Positions 42,701 through 52,816 of a stretch of DNA of 64,000 bases are shown here, piece after piece. Every line of letters starts with the position of its first letter. The stretch's first letter is position 1. The notes beneath the pieces are model-generated. The model worked only from the letters and a program-made list of their open reading frames with translations, was not told where the DNA came from and did no database searches. The stretch comes from an uncultured Prevotellaceae bacterium (GTDB taxonomy: Bacteria > Bacteroidota > Bacteroidia > Bacteroidales > Bacteroidaceae): positions 23,017 through 87,016 of the forward strand of contig CAMKTJ010000008.1 in the NCBI GenBank assembly GCA_946415645.1. The letters are read 5' to 3'. Position numbers and translations under genes: made by a program.

Positions 42701-45291
42701 ATTATTCATTAGCAGAACAAAATGTTTCCGACGTAGTTGAAGCCCTTCAGTCTTACTATACAGATTTGTATGAAGAATCAATAGCTTATACAGGCGTAAT
42801 AGAGAATTTTGACGGAAAGATAGAGGATCTGGAAAAGGTGACTACTGTTCCCCAACTTGAAGATGCATTGGATTCTATTTTAGCGGCAGAGGCTCTGATT
42901 GAGGCAAGTACTCAGGTATACATCCAGTACCAGACTAAGTGTGAGGAGGTGATTTCTTACCTGAAGGAGCATAAAGACCTTTCTGGTCCTGACCGTGTTG
43001 AACTCGAGGCATATCTTGATGATAGATATCCTGAGATTATGGAAGAACATAACCTTCCCGATTCTTTAGTTCAGAAGGAAACTGTCCGTGTAGAGGATTG
43101 GTTGACTCTTGTTGTCAAGAACGGAGTAACAGAGCCTGGCAAGGATATGACTCCTTACTTTGTAAATGCTGACTTCCATGATGGCGTTAAGAATGGTTGG
43201 ACATCAAGCATGAACAAGTATCCTAATGATCATAGAACTGTAACTATAAACGAGAAACCTTATTATGGTTGTGAGGCATGGAATACCAAGTTTGACATTC
43301 ACCAGACCGTTAAGGGCCTGAAGCCCGGTTATTATCTGGTTGGTGTTCAGGGTGCTTTCCGTCCCGGTAACGACCGTTACAGTTACAATTATGCTGCTCA
43401 GGTATATGCCAATAACAATACCAACTACTTGCAGTCTGTAATAGAGGATTATGTAAGTGTTGGTAATGCTAATGACGGCGAGAATGTTTACCTCAGTCAG
43501 TTTGGCGGTGGTGATACCACATATGACTGGCCTATCTACGAAGATGGTTTCTCTACAAGTGGAGAAGAAGGACTTAAGGGATATGTATTACATGGTCCTT
43601 CTGGTGTGGCAGTTGCAGGATATGCTGGTCGTTGTCAGAACTATGTCATTGCTAAGACTGTAGGTGATAGCCTGACCATTGGTCTTTGTAACCCTGGTAC
43701 TAACTATGGTCAGGACTGGACAGGCTTCACTTCCTTCAGCGTTGTATATGCCGGTGAGGGTGATGAGGCAGAGACGTATGTTGATAAGGCTCTGGAGAGT
43801 ATGGTAGCCCGTGCTAATACCATCCTTGAGAATTACAGAAGCAAAAATGTACTTGATGTAATGAAGGAAGAGGGCCAGTATCCCAATTATCCTGTTGCTA
43901 TCAAGGAGGCTTTGCAGGCTGCTGTTGCTGCTGCTGATGCAGCCCAGGGTACAGAGGCCAAGATGAAGGTTGTAGAGACTTTGAGCCAGTTGTTCAAGGA
44001 TTTCTATGAGGGTCGTCAGGTTTATTTGGCATTGCTTAAATCTGTTTCTACAATTGAGGCAATAGAGGATTGTAATCTTCCTTTAGTAGAAAAGGACCAG
44101 AATGGCGAATGGGTAGAAAAGGACGAATATGTATTTGACGATAATCTCTATGATGTTGTAGAGATGTTGGCCGATGCATATGCAAGGGGTTCTTACTCTA
44201 TAGAAGAGGCTAAGAATGCTGCTGCTGCGAATATTCCTGAGCTTTCAGATATCGTTCCTCTTCAGGACGAGGATGGCTATTACCTCATCAGCAATCCTAA
44301 GCAGTTTGTTGCTTATCGTGCTATTTTCCTTGAAGTAGACCACTCTGTCAAGGCTAAGCTTGTGAATGACATCGATATGACAGGTATTGGTATGCAGCCC
44401 TTCGGTAACAATACCGTTGACGATGAAGACGATGGTATCAACTTTAGCGGTGTACTTGATGGTCAGGGTCATGCTCTGGAGAATGTTTACATCAAGTTCC
44501 TGGGTGGACGCGGTTGCGCTCTGTTCTTTGAGATGGCAAATGCTACAGTCAAGAACTTGAAGCTGACAGGTGAATACTATGGTGCCCACCAGCGTATGGG
44601 TGGTCTTACACGTTATACTTCTGGTGCAACAACAATTGAGAACTGTGAATTTGCCGTTGAACTCCACAACTCTATTTCAGGTGATGCTACTTCTGGTGGT
44701 ATCATGGGTTGTAGCCGTGGTGGTGGTAATGTTGTTGTAAACAACTGTATTGTTAACTGTACATTCATTGGCGAGAATGCCCATTCATTTGGTGGTGTTT
44801 GTGGTTGGCGCGATGGTGGCCTTACACTTAACAATGTCTTGATTCTCAACCAGTACAAGACTGCAGAAGAACCAACATCTTATCCTTCTGACATCCTTGC
44901 TCGTAATGGATGCACCGCAAACAATGTATACTATGCAGAGAGTACTCTGGCTCCTGGTGTTAATGCTCGTGGAACCAAGGCTACCGATGCTCAGTTGGCA
45001 AGTGGTGAGATCTGCTATAAGTTGAATGGCGAGAACCAGGGCGAGAATGCTGTTTGGTACCAGACACTGGGCGAGGATGCTACTCCTGTTCTGGACAAGA
45101 CACATCAGTTAGTTGTGTATAATGAAGAACTTGGCTATCACAACGAGATTCTGGATCCTGATTTCATTGAAGACATCACTCCATCCCTCCCTGATACCAA
45201 GGGCGCTATCTACAACCTGGCTGGCCAGCGTGTAAATAAGGTTCAGAAGGGTATATACATTATGAACGGGAAAAAGGTATTGTTTAGGTAA
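39763..45291 (+). CDS. Giant secreted GLUG-repeat surface protein (paralogue 1)
   Basis: An 1842-residue exported protein. Signal peptide 1-23 (ends SAYA). GLUG-type beta-helix repeats (GGxxG...NC pattern) fill about 24-330, 385-650, 720-960 and 1500-1767. Two CxxCG knuckles separate them (C358/C361 and C705/C708), each preceded by H and followed by a fresh domain. About 990-1110 and 1345-1490 are helical linkers; about 1135-1340 is a jelly-roll-like domain (WNTKFDIHQTVKGLKPGYYLVG). The last 29 residues are the tail YNLAGQRV...KGIYIMNGKK. Unlike its two neighbours it lacks the C-terminal domain of about 460 residues. GLUG repeats are known from adhesins and IgA1-protease-like proteins; adhesion or glycan binding is inference. 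Confidence 0.85.
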   Translation: MSKRLLGMFFAAILMAMGMSAYALEKVNGAYQIGTAEDFSAFAELVNGGQRNVNAVLTADIDLGATTVQIGIGGDYNGVFNGAGHTITVNLPDRTDGEGPALFRGVGTSGIVQNLKVQGTITTGTYKHTAAIANFSGGIIRNCFADVVITSSFADDKDASIGGLVGQLNRPAIIDNCLSKIKIIGSTTHRCGGLAAWVDAHHVSLTNNLVLNDPETNINYSDGKSAGLARVGDNPLKVVELDTYNADSYNNRPWAANGNNYVTNNWGVDNPVAIVVTTEDLTSGKICFQLNSDQSQIRWVQNIGDAYPVPTIFGKGKGQVYASVATNCQGVAEGDVTFSNTPSNATVTKHTYDKYGVCTTCGKFNFNGFDFDDPNRFDPETKSLLLASTEDLYMAESWNRFQNGFRLNLKMVNDITCSTPAGQFIFNTNDWSEGNFDGGGHALTIEMTEMGDYASLFPQRHYGTVENLIMHGKIETSGKNWGSISASGYESAVRNVFSDIDFVSSRADDNSGGGFIGVINVGKNIENCVYAGTITLPGIDGGARCARVGGFAGWASNKTTFRNCAVLGTFIGAGDQTLDDNNENSGNIARNYGNVVTENVYVLNPITGKSVTDQDKYTKIEDPEGIASGELAYFLNGKENGVERFFQKIGEDPKPLPIKKEGALVYCDASQFRCDGLPLGAVYQNTPTSAGEPVIPPHNYVDGFCSVCGKMQEDFVPVVDGWCEAGTPGQLKWLSVYALEHTDVCIRLTDDIDYTEYPDGIIGTDSKRYSGTFDGQGHTVITNIKTDVAGGTGLFGSVVDATIKNLVLEGTIESSQKWIGGIAGITRGDKTLIENVLVKSTVRFTGSGDSTAGGLCGDMEGAFTVNNCAFVGSFDIPNGTNVGGFVSWTGSGKFNNCYVAPVEVSGESYKDFIHGGAGSCNNCYAANNAEVKEQLTNGELCYLLNGKQFRNTAWYQLIGEDEYPNFDSSHGAVLKIDEEYYSLAEQNVSDVVEALQSYYTDLYEESIAYTGVIENFDGKIEDLEKVTTVPQLEDALDSILAAEALIEASTQVYIQYQTKCEEVISYLKEHKDLSGPDRVELEAYLDDRYPEIMEEHNLPDSLVQKETVRVEDWLTLVVKNGVTEPGKDMTPYFVNADFHDGVKNGWTSSMNKYPNDHRTVTINEKPYYGCEAWNTKFDIHQTVKGLKPGYYLVGVQGAFRPGNDRYSYNYAAQVYANNNTNYLQSVIEDYVSVGNANDGENVYLSQFGGGDTTYDWPIYEDGFSTSGEEGLKGYVLHGPSGVAVAGYAGRCQNYVIAKTVGDSLTIGLCNPGTNYGQDWTGFTSFSVVYAGEGDEAETYVDKALESMVARANTILENYRSKNVLDVMKEEGQYPNYPVAIKEALQAAVAAADAAQGTEAKMKVVETLSQLFKDFYEGRQVYLALLKSVSTIEAIEDCNLPLVEKDQNGEWVEKDEYVFDDNLYDVVEMLADAYARGSYSIEEAKNAAAANIPELSDIVPLQDEDGYYLISNPKQFVAYRAIFLEVDHSVKAKLVNDIDMTGIGMQPFGNNTVDDEDDGINFSGVLDGQGHALENVYIKFLGGRGCALFFEMANATVKNLKLTGEYYGAHQRMGGLTRYTSGATTIENCEFAVELHNSISGDATSGGIMGCSRGGGNVVVNNCIVNCTFIGENAHSFGGVCGWRDGGLTLNNVLILNQYKTAEEPTSYPSDILARNGCTANNVYYAESTLAPGVNARGTKATDAQLASGEICYKLNGENQGENAVWYQTLGEDATPVLDKTHQLVVYNEELGYHNEILDPDFIEDITPSLPDTKGAIYNLAGQRVNKVQKGIYIMNGKKVLFR

Positions 45292-45312
45292 TTTTCATTC
45301 ATTCTATATGTA

Positions 45313-45345
45313 AGAAGAGGGGAGTTTCGGCTTCCCTCTTCTTTC
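45313..45345 (+). terminator. Terminator of giant gene 1
   Basis: AGAAGAGGGGAG (45313-45324) and CTTCCCTCTTCT (45331-45342) pair with one G-U, then TTCTTTG. Confidence 0.8.
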
Positions 45346-45533
45346 TTTGTATAAAACCTGAAATAAACACTGGTTAACCATTTTTTACGCTCCAGTTAAA
45401 AAAAAAATATTCCCCAGTTAGAAAAAAACTTTCTTATATTTACAGGAAACAGACCGAATTTCCACTTTTCTTTAACATTTTTCCTACTTTCTTTGCATAA
45501 TATGCTTATTCTTCCAAAATTCTTTCGGAAAAG

Positions 45534-45564
45534 TTTGTGACAATACCAATAATCCTTATCTTTG
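45534..45564 (+). promoter_or_regulatory. Promoter of the second giant gene
   Basis: TTTG (45534-45537) and TATCTTTG (45557-45564), 19 bp apart; ATG 102 nt downstream. Confidence 0.7.
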
Positions 45565-45666
45565 TGAACCGCAAACTGTAAACTGACAGGTTATTAACCA
45601 TATTTTTTGACTTTATTTTAACTTAATTTATTAACTATTTTATTAACTAATTAACATTTTCATTCA

Positions 45667-48600
45667 ATGAGTAAGAAACTACTTCACATGTGTATGATGG
45701 CCATAATGATGGTCTTCAGCATGTCTGCGTATGCGCTCGAGAAAGTCGGGAATGTGTACCAGATTAGTACGGCGGATGACTTGAAGGCATTTGCTGAGCT
45801 CGTGAATGGTGGTGAGTTCAATGCCAATGCTGTCTTGACGGCAGATATTGACAAGGGCATGGACGGTACCATGATAGGTAGTGCAAACTACGACTATCAA
45901 GGTTTTTTCGATGGCCAGGGACACACCATCACAATTAACATGTTCTCTAAGGGAGCAGAAGGAACGGCTATTTTCCGTAATGTAGGTCATGATGCCCTTA
46001 TCCAGAACCTGAAAGTGCAGGGAACTATTACAACCGACCAGAAGTTGGCCGCCGGTATCGCTGTATGGAATAGCGGCGTTATTCGTGGTTGCTATTCTGA
46101 CATTAAGGTAGTTAGTGCCTATGCAGGTGACGCTACCCATGGTGGTATTGCCGCTGTAACTTATCAGGGATCCGTGATTGAGAACTGTTTGGCGAATTTC
46201 GTTGTCAGCGGTTCAGCTACTCAGAACTGTGGTGGTATTGTCGGCTGGTGTAGCGGACGAACCAACATAGCTAACTGTCTTGTCATTAATGATGATAGCA
46301 GTTTTGACATTTCTAATGGTGGTAGTAATAATATTGGACGTAACGATGGCAACCAAATTGTCGTTGATCTGGATAAATATCACCAGAACATCTATGAAAA
46401 TCGTCCTGCAGGTGCTTGTTACAATAATTATGTGACTACCAACTGGGGAGCAAACAAGGCTACAACCGTTGTATCTAAAGATAAACTGGCAGATGGTAAA
46501 GTCTGCTATCAGTTGAACAACGACCAAAGCCGTATTGCATGGGTTCAGCGTATTGGTACAGATCCATTCCCCGTTCCTGCAGCTTTCGGTAGCGGTCAGG
46601 TTTATGCTTCAGCTGCTACAGACTGTAAGGGTACCTCTACAGATGCTCTTACCTATAGCAATACTCCAAGCAATGCTGTAGTGTCTAAACATTCTTTCGA
46701 CAAGTTCGGTATCTGTGAGATTTGTGGTCGTTACGACTTCCAGGCTCTTGAACGAGATGCTACAGACGGTTATCTTCTTCTTAAGTCCGCAGAGGATATA
46801 GACTTGGCAGAAGGCTTGAATCGTATTACTGAGGGTGGTCAGTTTAGCCTGAAGATGGCCAACGACATTGAGTACACAGCAGAACCTGGCCGTAACATCT
46901 TCAATACTGGCAACTGGTTCGATGGTAATTTCAATGGTGATGGACACGCCCTAACTATCGAGATGACAGAAATGGGCAATAATGCTTCTCTTTTCCCCAA
47001 CTTCGCCGGAACATTCGAGAATGTTATCCTGCATGGTAAGATAGAGACCGGTGGACAGTATGCTGGTTCTATATCTTCTCATACCCGTCGTGACCGTGTG
47101 AAGGTACGTAATGTCTTTTCTGACATTGAAATCAACTCTTCTCATGGTGGTGACAATACCACTGGCGGTTTCTTTGGCGTTGTTGAAACAAAGACAATCG
47201 TAGAAAATTCTATCTATGCTGGTAATATCACAGGTAATGAGGGAGGAACATCAGAGTCTCTGGCAGGTATCAGTGGATGGTCATCAGGTCAGATGTATCT
47301 TACCAATTGCGCTTTCCTTGGCACATTGAATAATGTAATCGGCGATTCTAAGACTCTTTCCCGTAATCCTGCAAACATGACTTGTGAAAATGTCTATTTT
47401 GCTAATTCTTATGGTTATGAGGACGAGGCAAAGGCAATTCTTATTGAGGAATCTGATGATATAGCTAACGGTGCTCTTGCATATGCGTTGAATGGTAATC
47501 AGGGTGGCGTGGGCCGTTTCTATCAGAAGATAGGTGAGGATCTTATGCCTATGCCTATTAAGAAGGAAGGTGCACTTGTATATGCCAATGCTCCGGAGTA
47601 TCGTTGCGATGGTCAGCCTTTGGGTGAGACTACATACAGCAACACACCTTCTGGTGATCCTGTTTTGCCTGATCATCAGTTTGAAGAAGGTTTCTGTACT
47701 GTCTGCGGTGGCATTCAGGAGGACTTCCTGACTCCCGTTGACGGATGGTACGAAATCAGCAATGGTGCCCAGCTTGTATGGTGGACCAACTATGCAGCCA
47801 AACATCTAAATGCCAGTGCACGTCTGACTGCCGATATTGATATGGACGGTTATTGTGACCGTTGGGCCAACGTAGGTACTGAGGGCGCTCCCTTCTATGG
47901 TAACTTCGATGGCCAGTTCCATACCATCAGCAACTTGAATGTTGAGAAGCCTCAAAGCAATGGCGTAGGTTTGATTGCTGTTATGAACAGTTTGCCCGAA
48001 GCTGGCTTTGGCGGTATCAGCGATGCTGATGCACGTGCTGCAGAGGGTGTATATATTAAAAATGTAACCCTTGATGAATCCTGCACACTTACAGGTAAGG
48101 GATATGTTGCTTTGGTTGGTATGACGGCTCCCTGGGCTGGTCATGTCAACATCAAGGGTGTCATGATGTGTGGTAATGTAACCGCCACTGATGGTCCTAA
48201 CGCTGCTGGTGTATTTGGTTGCGTTATGGGTTCTTCCTGCCACGTTACCATTGACAACTGCGGTATGGTTGGTAATGTATATGGCTCTAAGGAGAATGGC
48301 TCATTCTCTGGCTGGTTGGGTGACTGGGCAGAGGTGACCAACTGTTTTGCAGTGGGTGAAGTGCAAGGTACTGAAAGCGATGCACGCTACTTTGCTCGTT
48401 ATGGTAATTCTCGTGTTAATGACAACATCAAGAACTGCTATGCCCGCTTTGGTACCCAGGAACATGTAGGTATCGTTAGTCAGGCTGACTTCGAGAGTGG
48501 TGCTCTTGCTTGGAAGGCTAACGGTGAACAGTTCCGTACAAGTTACTGGTATCAGACCATTGGCGATGATCTCTATCCCTTCGCAGATCCTTCTCATGGA

Positions 48601-51600
48601 ACCGTCATTTTTGCTGCCGAGAAGTATTTCTCTGTAGCTAACGAAGAGGAATTGGCAGATGTAGCTGCTGAAATTCAGGCTTATGAGGAGAATGCTCTTG
48701 AAGGTGTTATAGCTACTCAGTCTCTGCTTGTTGATTGCCAAGAGAAAATCGCAGCGTTGCTTGAAGCAACAACTCTTGGCGAGTTTGCTGACGCTATAGA
48801 TTCTGTCAACGTAAAGAAGACTGCAGTTGCTGATAATGCTGCTGTATATCAGACTTATATCGACAAGTGCGAGGAAATCAAGGCGTTCCTTGAGTCAGAT
48901 AAGAGTTTCGCTGGTACGGTACGTGCAGCTCTTGAATATTACCTCTCTGAGGCAGATGAACCAGACGAGGATAATCCTCTTGGTACCTACGAGTACATCA
49001 AGGAGACTCATACTGCTACGGCAGAGCAGATTGCTGCTGAGACAGAACGCGTTATCAAGTGGTTGGCCGATGCCCTCGCTGATGATTATGTTCCTGGAAC
49101 AGATATCAGTGGTCTGATCCCCAACTATGACTTCAGCAAGGAGAAAGAGAATTGGACCGATGGCTGGTGTAATAGTTATGGACAGACCAAGAACGAGGAA
49201 GGCAAGACCTTCATTGGCGTTGAGGCTTGGAACGTGACTGGCGATATGTATCAGACTGTCGAGAATATGAAGCCCGGTTATTATCTAGTAGGTATCAACG
49301 GTGCTTTCCGTCCCAGCAACAACCGTTACAGCACCAACTATGCTGCAGGTATCTATGCTAATGGTATATTCAACTACTTCCCCACAGTTGTCGAGGATAT
49401 TGTTGCTGTTGATGTTGCAGTAGACCAGGAGAACTGTAATCTGGAAGGCGCAGGTGCTCATGACCTTGCTATCTATGAGGATGGTTTCTCTACCAACGAT
49501 GATAATGGTTCTGTGATTATAGGTTATGCTGTTCATGGTGAAACAGGTATGGCGATTGCCGCAAAGGCAGGCCGCTACCAGGTTTATACCATTGCAAATG
49601 TGGGCGAGGATGGCAAACTTACCATCGGTATCAAGAACCCAGGTACGAAGTACGGTAATGACTGGACTGGATGGGGTGCCTTGAAGGTGGTATATTGTGG
49701 CGATGATGAAGACAAGGTAAACGATGCTCTTGGTAATGTGCTTGAAAATATGACGGCTCGTGCTCAGAGTATCATGGATTACATGTGTGATGATGAAACT
49801 CCAGCTGCAGGTCCCAACTTCCCGGCTGAGCTGAAGTCAGAGCTGGAAGCTGTTATGGCTCAGGCTCAGGCTGCAGAAACCGTGGCTGCCAAGGCCGAGG
49901 CTGCTGCAGCATTCTCTGACATCTTCCAGAAGATATATGAAGGTAAGCAGGCTTATATTAAGCTAAATACTTATGCTCGTGCTCTTGAAAACATCGAAGG
50001 TGGCAACTTGCCTTATGTTGAAAAGGATGAGGAGACTGGTGAATGGCTCGAGACCGGTGAAATGGTATTCACTGAGGCCGAGACCGATTTCCTCTATAAT
50101 GATGCAGCCCTTACTCTGATCGATGCATATGCTGAAGGCTCTTATAGCACAGAGGAAGCTTTGAATCCTGAGATTCTGAATAACAAAATAGTTAAGGAGG
50201 CTCTTCCTGCTCAGGACGAGGACGGTTATTATCTCATTGGAACTCCCAAGAAACTTGTTGCTTTCCGCGCTATTTCCACATATGCTGATTATACAGCTAA
50301 GGCTAAGCTTACTGCGGACATCGATATGAAGGGCATAGGAATGCAGCCCATCAATGTATCTGATTACAGCTATCGTGGTACGTTCGATGGTCAGGGATAT
50401 GCTATCAACAATGTTCTCATTGTTAATGAAGCACAGAGAACAGGTTTGTTCAATACCCTGGATGGTGCTACTGTCAAGAACCTGAAGTTGACAGGTGAGT
50501 TTATCAGCAGCCAGAAGTTCATGGGCGGTATTGCAGGTTATACCTACAATTCCCGCATCGAGAACTGTGATGTAGCTGTTACCATCAATTCGTTAATACC
50601 TGCAGATGATAATGGTAATTCACAGGATGGTACTCATGGTGGTCTTATCGGTGTAAACGAAGGAGCCGGTACGGTTGTTGAGAACTGTCTTGTCAACTGT
50701 GCTATTCTGGGCGAGAATACCAACTCTTGTGGTGGCGTTTGCGGTTGGGCAACTAACAGCCTTACTGTAAACAACACTCTGATTCTCTCTTCTAACTACA
50801 CAGTTAATACAAATGGTTGTAATACAGTTAGTCGTAATCCGGATAACTGTACTGTAAACAATGTGTTCTATGTTACAAAACTTGGTGATACCAAGGGGAC
50901 AATGGCAACCGAAGAGAAGTTGGCAAGCGGTGAAATCTGCTGGCAGTTGAATGGCTCTAAGGCAGAGGATGCTCACTGGTTCCAGACACTGGGCAAGGAT
51001 GCAACACCTCATTTGTATGAAGGCGGCTTGGTATGGAAGAATGGAAATGACTACCAGAACACCCGTCCTAACATCCAGCTCAATGCCTTTGCTTCTAACT
51101 TGAGCGTGGCTACCAATGCAGAACAGGTTGTTGTTCTCTACACATTGAATGCCGAGGCTAAGAGCGGTGCTATCAACTTCTACGCAGGCAACGAAATGAA
51201 GTACTCTCATGTACTGAAGGGTAGTGATCTTTTCGCTGGCGGTCATGAGATTGCTATCGACAACAGCTTGTTGGGTGTTGCCGCAGGTACTAAGCTTACC
51301 TATGCTCTGGAGATTACTGCTATTGGTGTAAAAGAACCTGCCAGAATTGGCGAGGGCTACAAGGTTAACTCTCCTTATGGTCTTGCTGTCAACAATGCTC
51401 CTGCAAGTAAGGGCTTTGGTCAGATTTATGTAGCAGAGTCTCGTCCTTTGGAGAAGGGTACAGGTAGCATTTGCGAGGAGAAGCCCGGTGCGCTGTTTGC
51501 TTTCGATGCAACCTTCCAGCCCATCAATGCCGAGGATGGCACACCTGGTTTCTATGGTGGCCTTAACATCAAGGACAACAAGAACGTAATCACTATCTCC

Positions 51601-52584
51601 GGAGATTACCAGTTTGATCTTAAGAATGTACGCGTAAGCAAGGATGGACGTCTCTTCATTGCCCGTACTTCTGGTAACTCTACCAGCTCTGTATGGGAGG
51701 CTGATCCTGCCGACCTGAACAAGCCTTGGACTCCTATCTTCACTGGTGGTGAGCTTGACAAGGCTACAGGTATTGTCTCTGTTGGCGGTGAAGAACAGAA
51801 CCGTCCCGCTGTTTCTCTGGCTGTTGAAGGTGAAGGTGCTAACTTGAAGCTTATCGTTCTGGGTGCTCAGCGTTCAGACGGTAAGGAGAACTTCTCAGAC
51901 TACAAGTGTTTCACTTATAACCTTGGTACAGCAACTTCTTGGACAGGGGCTCCCAGCAGTGTATTTGAACCTTTGACAGGCCAGTACACCCTTGCTCCTG
52001 CACATGTAGGTATTGTATCAGATAACCGTGGCGGTCTGTGGTACGAGCAGTATCGCGATAATCCTAAGGAGGAAGAACCCGCTATCAAGCACTTTGATGC
52101 AACAGGTAAGGCTGACTACTCAGACATTACAACCAATACGCGTGGTGAGGCAATTGCTGTCAGCGCTGATGGATCTTTCGTTGCCATTCCTAAGGGTTCT
52201 GGTAAGGTAGTTATCTATGAGACCAACTATGTTCCTATGCAGAATGGTTCCATCTACTTGGATGCTAAGTACAATCTGAGTGTTGCTGAGAGTCAGATTA
52301 CCGGAATGGCATTTGACTATGCCAACAACCTGTATATCACCTCTAGTGCCAGCAAGACCTTGAACCGTTATGCTGTTCCTTCACTCACAGGCGACAAGTT
52401 TGTAACTCCTGCTCGCGAAGGCTTTGTAGTAGGTACAGAAAGTGGTGATCAGGATGCATTAGATAACGTTAACGCTAACGATAACGTTAACAATGGTGCT
52501 ATCTACAACCTGGCTGGTCAGCGTGTAGGTAAGGCTCAGAAGGGCATCTACATCCAGGATGGCAAAAAGACCTTGATTAAGTAA
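45667..52584 (+). CDS. Giant secreted GLUG-repeat surface protein (paralogue 2)
   Basis: A 2305-residue exported protein with the layout of paralogue 1: signal peptide 1-24, GLUG repeats up to about 1000 broken by CxxCG knuckles (C350/C353 and C677/C680), helical linkers, a jelly-roll-like domain (about 1149-1345) and a last GLUG block (about 1517-1779). It then adds a domain of about 460 residues (1802-2265, beginning NIQLNAFASNLSVATNAEQV) with repeated strands such as SPYGLAVNN, GFGQIYVAESRP and GLWYEQY, a likely beta-propeller. The tail YNLAGQRVGKAQKGIYIQ ends the protein. A short repeat of AACGTTAACGCTAACG in the DNA near 52466-52490 encodes VNANDNVNN just before the tail. Confidence 0.85.
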   Translation: MSKKLLHMCMMAIMMVFSMSAYALEKVGNVYQISTADDLKAFAELVNGGEFNANAVLTADIDKGMDGTMIGSANYDYQGFFDGQGHTITINMFSKGAEGTAIFRNVGHDALIQNLKVQGTITTDQKLAAGIAVWNSGVIRGCYSDIKVVSAYAGDATHGGIAAVTYQGSVIENCLANFVVSGSATQNCGGIVGWCSGRTNIANCLVINDDSSFDISNGGSNNIGRNDGNQIVVDLDKYHQNIYENRPAGACYNNYVTTNWGANKATTVVSKDKLADGKVCYQLNNDQSRIAWVQRIGTDPFPVPAAFGSGQVYASAATDCKGTSTDALTYSNTPSNAVVSKHSFDKFGICEICGRYDFQALERDATDGYLLLKSAEDIDLAEGLNRITEGGQFSLKMANDIEYTAEPGRNIFNTGNWFDGNFNGDGHALTIEMTEMGNNASLFPNFAGTFENVILHGKIETGGQYAGSISSHTRRDRVKVRNVFSDIEINSSHGGDNTTGGFFGVVETKTIVENSIYAGNITGNEGGTSESLAGISGWSSGQMYLTNCAFLGTLNNVIGDSKTLSRNPANMTCENVYFANSYGYEDEAKAILIEESDDIANGALAYALNGNQGGVGRFYQKIGEDLMPMPIKKEGALVYANAPEYRCDGQPLGETTYSNTPSGDPVLPDHQFEEGFCTVCGGIQEDFLTPVDGWYEISNGAQLVWWTNYAAKHLNASARLTADIDMDGYCDRWANVGTEGAPFYGNFDGQFHTISNLNVEKPQSNGVGLIAVMNSLPEAGFGGISDADARAAEGVYIKNVTLDESCTLTGKGYVALVGMTAPWAGHVNIKGVMMCGNVTATDGPNAAGVFGCVMGSSCHVTIDNCGMVGNVYGSKENGSFSGWLGDWAEVTNCFAVGEVQGTESDARYFARYGNSRVNDNIKNCYARFGTQEHVGIVSQADFESGALAWKANGEQFRTSYWYQTIGDDLYPFADPSHGTVIFAAEKYFSVANEEELADVAAEIQAYEENALEGVIATQSLLVDCQEKIAALLEATTLGEFADAIDSVNVKKTAVADNAAVYQTYIDKCEEIKAFLESDKSFAGTVRAALEYYLSEADEPDEDNPLGTYEYIKETHTATAEQIAAETERVIKWLADALADDYVPGTDISGLIPNYDFSKEKENWTDGWCNSYGQTKNEEGKTFIGVEAWNVTGDMYQTVENMKPGYYLVGINGAFRPSNNRYSTNYAAGIYANGIFNYFPTVVEDIVAVDVAVDQENCNLEGAGAHDLAIYEDGFSTNDDNGSVIIGYAVHGETGMAIAAKAGRYQVYTIANVGEDGKLTIGIKNPGTKYGNDWTGWGALKVVYCGDDEDKVNDALGNVLENMTARAQSIMDYMCDDETPAAGPNFPAELKSELEAVMAQAQAAETVAAKAEAAAAFSDIFQKIYEGKQAYIKLNTYARALENIEGGNLPYVEKDEETGEWLETGEMVFTEAETDFLYNDAALTLIDAYAEGSYSTEEALNPEILNNKIVKEALPAQDEDGYYLIGTPKKLVAFRAISTYADYTAKAKLTADIDMKGIGMQPINVSDYSYRGTFDGQGYAINNVLIVNEAQRTGLFNTLDGATVKNLKLTGEFISSQKFMGGIAGYTYNSRIENCDVAVTINSLIPADDNGNSQDGTHGGLIGVNEGAGTVVENCLVNCAILGENTNSCGGVCGWATNSLTVNNTLILSSNYTVNTNGCNTVSRNPDNCTVNNVFYVTKLGDTKGTMATEEKLASGEICWQLNGSKAEDAHWFQTLGKDATPHLYEGGLVWKNGNDYQNTRPNIQLNAFASNLSVATNAEQVVVLYTLNAEAKSGAINFYAGNEMKYSHVLKGSDLFAGGHEIAIDNSLLGVAAGTKLTYALEITAIGVKEPARIGEGYKVNSPYGLAVNNAPASKGFGQIYVAESRPLEKGTGSICEEKPGALFAFDATFQPINAEDGTPGFYGGLNIKDNKNVITISGDYQFDLKNVRVSKDGRLFIARTSGNSTSSVWEADPADLNKPWTPIFTGGELDKATGIVSVGGEEQNRPAVSLAVEGEGANLKLIVLGAQRSDGKENFSDYKCFTYNLGTATSWTGAPSSVFEPLTGQYTLAPAHVGIVSDNRGGLWYEQYRDNPKEEEPAIKHFDATGKADYSDITTNTRGEAIAVSADGSFVAIPKGSGKVVIYETNYVPMQNGSIYLDAKYNLSVAESQITGMAFDYANNLYITSSASKTLNRYAVPSLTGDKFVTPAREGFVVGTESGDQDALDNVNANDNVNNGAIYNLAGQRVGKAQKGIYIQDGKKTLIK

Positions 52585-52639
52585 GAGCAGATTCTTGGTA
52601 TCTGTTAGGTAGCAGATACGCAGATAAGCTTTCTATTTG

Positions 52640-52673
52640 GCCTCTTCCCCCATAAAGGGAAGGGGCTTTTTTG
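52640..52673 (+). terminator. Terminator of giant gene 2
   Basis: GCCTCTTCCC (52640-52649) and GGGAAGGGGC (52657-52666) pair with one G-U, then TTTTTTG. Confidence 0.85.
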
Positions 52674-52726
52674 TTCCCTTTGTTTTACATAATGTTACAT
52701 AATTTTGCATTTTTTGTTAAAAAAGT

Positions 52727-52756
52727 TTTGCGCGTAAATAATTTTCGATATCTTTG
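52727..52756 (+). promoter_or_regulatory. Promoter of the third giant gene
   Basis: TTTG (52727-52730) and TATCTTTGC (52749-52757), 18 bp apart. An in-frame ATG at 52754 falls on the -7 box and cannot be the start. Confidence 0.75.
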
Positions 52757-52816
52757 CGTTATAACACTATGTTGTTTAACCTTATTTTATTACTATTAAT
52801 TAATCTTTATTCTACT

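Larger units (their letters stand above)
45292..45666. other. Gap between giant genes 1 and 2
   Basis: Holds the terminator at 45313-45345, then about 200 bp of A/T-rich sequence without repeats I could see, the promoter at 45534-45564 and a 100-nt A/T-rich leader. No gene. Confidence 0.6.
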